NCBI RefSeq assembly: GCF_029952955.1
Contig: NZ_JASATX010000002.1
Span: 369,316-433,315 of the forward strand
DNA: 64,000 nt
Source: Ruicaihuangia caeni
Lineage (GTDB): Bacteria; Actinomycetota; Actinomycetes; Actinomycetales; Microbacteriaceae
Direction: 5' to 3'
In this document: positions 63,287 through 64,000 of the stretch, in pieces
Layout of the letters: each line of letters begins with the position of its first letter
Numbering within the stretch: position 1 is the first letter of the stretch
Program-made: the position numbers and the translations under genes
The notes under the pieces: generated by a model
The model's input: the letters and a program-made list of their open reading frames with translations, nothing else
Told to the model about the DNA's origin: nothing
The model's database searches: none

Positions 63287-64000
63287 ATGCTCGAGATCGG
63301 CCGCGATCACTTCGGCAGCCCCACCATCGAACAGCGCGAACTGCTGGCCGGACGCGCCATCGTCCCGCTCAACGACCGCGCCGTGATCTCGCTCACCGGC
63401 CCCGACCGGCTGACCTGGCTCGACTCGGTGACGTCGCAACAGCTCATCGGCCTGCGGCCAGGCGACAGCGCCGAGACCCTCCTGCTCGACCCCAACGGCC
63501 GCATCGAGCACGCCATGCGCGTGGTCGAGGATGGTGTCTCGCTGTGGCTGCTGGTCGATTCGGAGCAGGCCGCGCCGCTCGAGCAATGGCTCGGGCGCAT
63601 GAAGTTCATGGCGCAGGTCGAGATCGCCGACCGCACGGCCGAGTTCGCGACGGTCGCGGCATTCGCCGACGGCCTCATCGAACCCGCTGCGCCGAATGAC
63701 GTCCCGCTCGTCTGGAACGACCCCTGGCGGGAGATCGTCTCCGGCGGTTGGCAGTACGCCTCCGCTCAAGAGCACCCCGGGCTCCACTGGACCTACCGCG
63801 AAGTGCTCGTCGAGCGCGACGCACTGTCGTCGATCCCCGCTGAGCGGCTCGCGGGAACTCTCGCGCTCGAGGCGCTTCGCATCGCTGCTTGGCGGCCTCG
63901 GCTCGCGACCGAGGGCGACGAGCGGTCGATTCCTCACGAGCTCGACTGGCTCCGCAGCGCCGTGCACCTGGCGAAGGGCTGCTACCGCGGGCAGGAGACC
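63287..64000 (+). CDS. ygfZ: YgfZ/GcvT-like folate-binding protein (3' end beyond window)
   Basis: The first 238 residues of an aminomethyltransferase-fold protein are present, and the gene runs off the window. Features are ISLTGPDRLTWLDSVTSQ, LLLDPNGRIEHAMRVVEDG and, at the very edge, the YgfZ signature KGCYRGQET. YgfZ proteins help Fe-S cluster enzymes in a folate-dependent way. ATG 63287 has GGAG 8 nt upstream; GTG 63278 overlapping the previous stop is the alternative. Confidence 0.88.
   Translation, partial: MLEIGRDHFGSPTIEQRELLAGRAIVPLNDRAVISLTGPDRLTWLDSVTSQQLIGLRPGDSAETLLLDPNGRIEHAMRVVEDGVSLWLLVDSEQAAPLEQWLGRMKFMAQVEIADRTAEFATVAAFADGLIEPAAPNDVPLVWNDPWREIVSGGWQYASAQEHPGLHWTYREVLVERDALSSIPAERLAGTLALEALRIAAWRPRLATEGDERSIPHELDWLRSAVHLAKGCYRGQET

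Noticed and set aside
1-64000. CRISPR arrays, insertion sequences, prophage genes or toxin-antitoxin pairs
   Set aside because: No regularly spaced repeats, transposases, integrases or phage structural genes were seen in any supported frame.

Overview
The window comes from a high-GC Gram-positive bacterium of the Actinobacteria, most likely family Microbacteriaceae. The basis is uniformly high GC with many GTG and TTG starts, a mycothiol synthase (mshD), a GlnR-type nitrogen regulator, actinobacterial 11-bp PHO boxes and a glnR-mshD-ppk-mutT1 block. The family-level placement is inference. I see no insertion sequence, integrase, CRISPR array or rRNA. One tRNA, tRNA-Lys(UUU), is present.

Layout. 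(1) 1-9.9 kb is chromosomal housekeeping: an MFS transporter, nagA, a ZTP riboswitch followed by glyA-folD, a 40-aa Cys-rich protein, a paired SMR exporter, a TetR repressor divergent from a damaged ABC exporter, an S4 RNA-binding protein, an AlkD-like protein and tRNA-Lys. (2) 10.0-34.7 kb is a coherent catabolic island. A long plus-strand gene run (10.2-26.1 kb) encodes an SsuABC-like importer, a Baeyer-Villiger monooxygenase, a cyclase-fold hydrolase, two SDRs, an ADP-forming acyl-CoA synthetase, a two-gene acyl-CoA dehydrogenase, an enoyl-CoA hydratase homologue, ETF, a cytochrome b561-like membrane protein and a flavin reductase. An MFS transporter and an MBL hydrolase follow as a divergent pair. 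A minus-strand operon (28.6-32.4 kb) encodes the enzymes from glutaryl-CoA to acetoacetyl-CoA. A TetR regulator and an acyl-CoA-synthetase-like protein close the block.

Three copies of one palindrome, CGACCGA-N4-TCGGTCG (10066, 27496, 32453), lie at the control points of this island, next to the TetR gene and upstream of the three main transcription units. I infer one regulon, probably for a cyclic or aryl ketone or alicyclic acid that is ring-opened and funnelled through CoA thioesters to glutaryl-CoA and acetyl-CoA.

(3) 34.8-41.4 kb holds a conserved hypothetical protein, a gene-free stretch with an orphan promoter, and pstB-A-C-S plus a second pstS, each pstS with PHO boxes. (4) 41.4-54.97 kb holds two cassettes: hutHUI with a divergent IclR regulator, and a minus-strand operon of an unknown protein, a DUF3830 protein, an oligopeptide-type ABC transporter and a ureohydrolase (HutG), controlled by a second IclR. 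They appear to sit between the pst genes and their usual neighbours mutT1-ppk-mshD-glnR. (5) 55.0-64.0 kb holds mutT1, ppk, mshD and glnR on the minus strand, then a TetR/MFS drug-efflux pair, two small membrane proteins, a nitrobindin and the 5' part of a YgfZ-like folate-binding protein cut by the window end.
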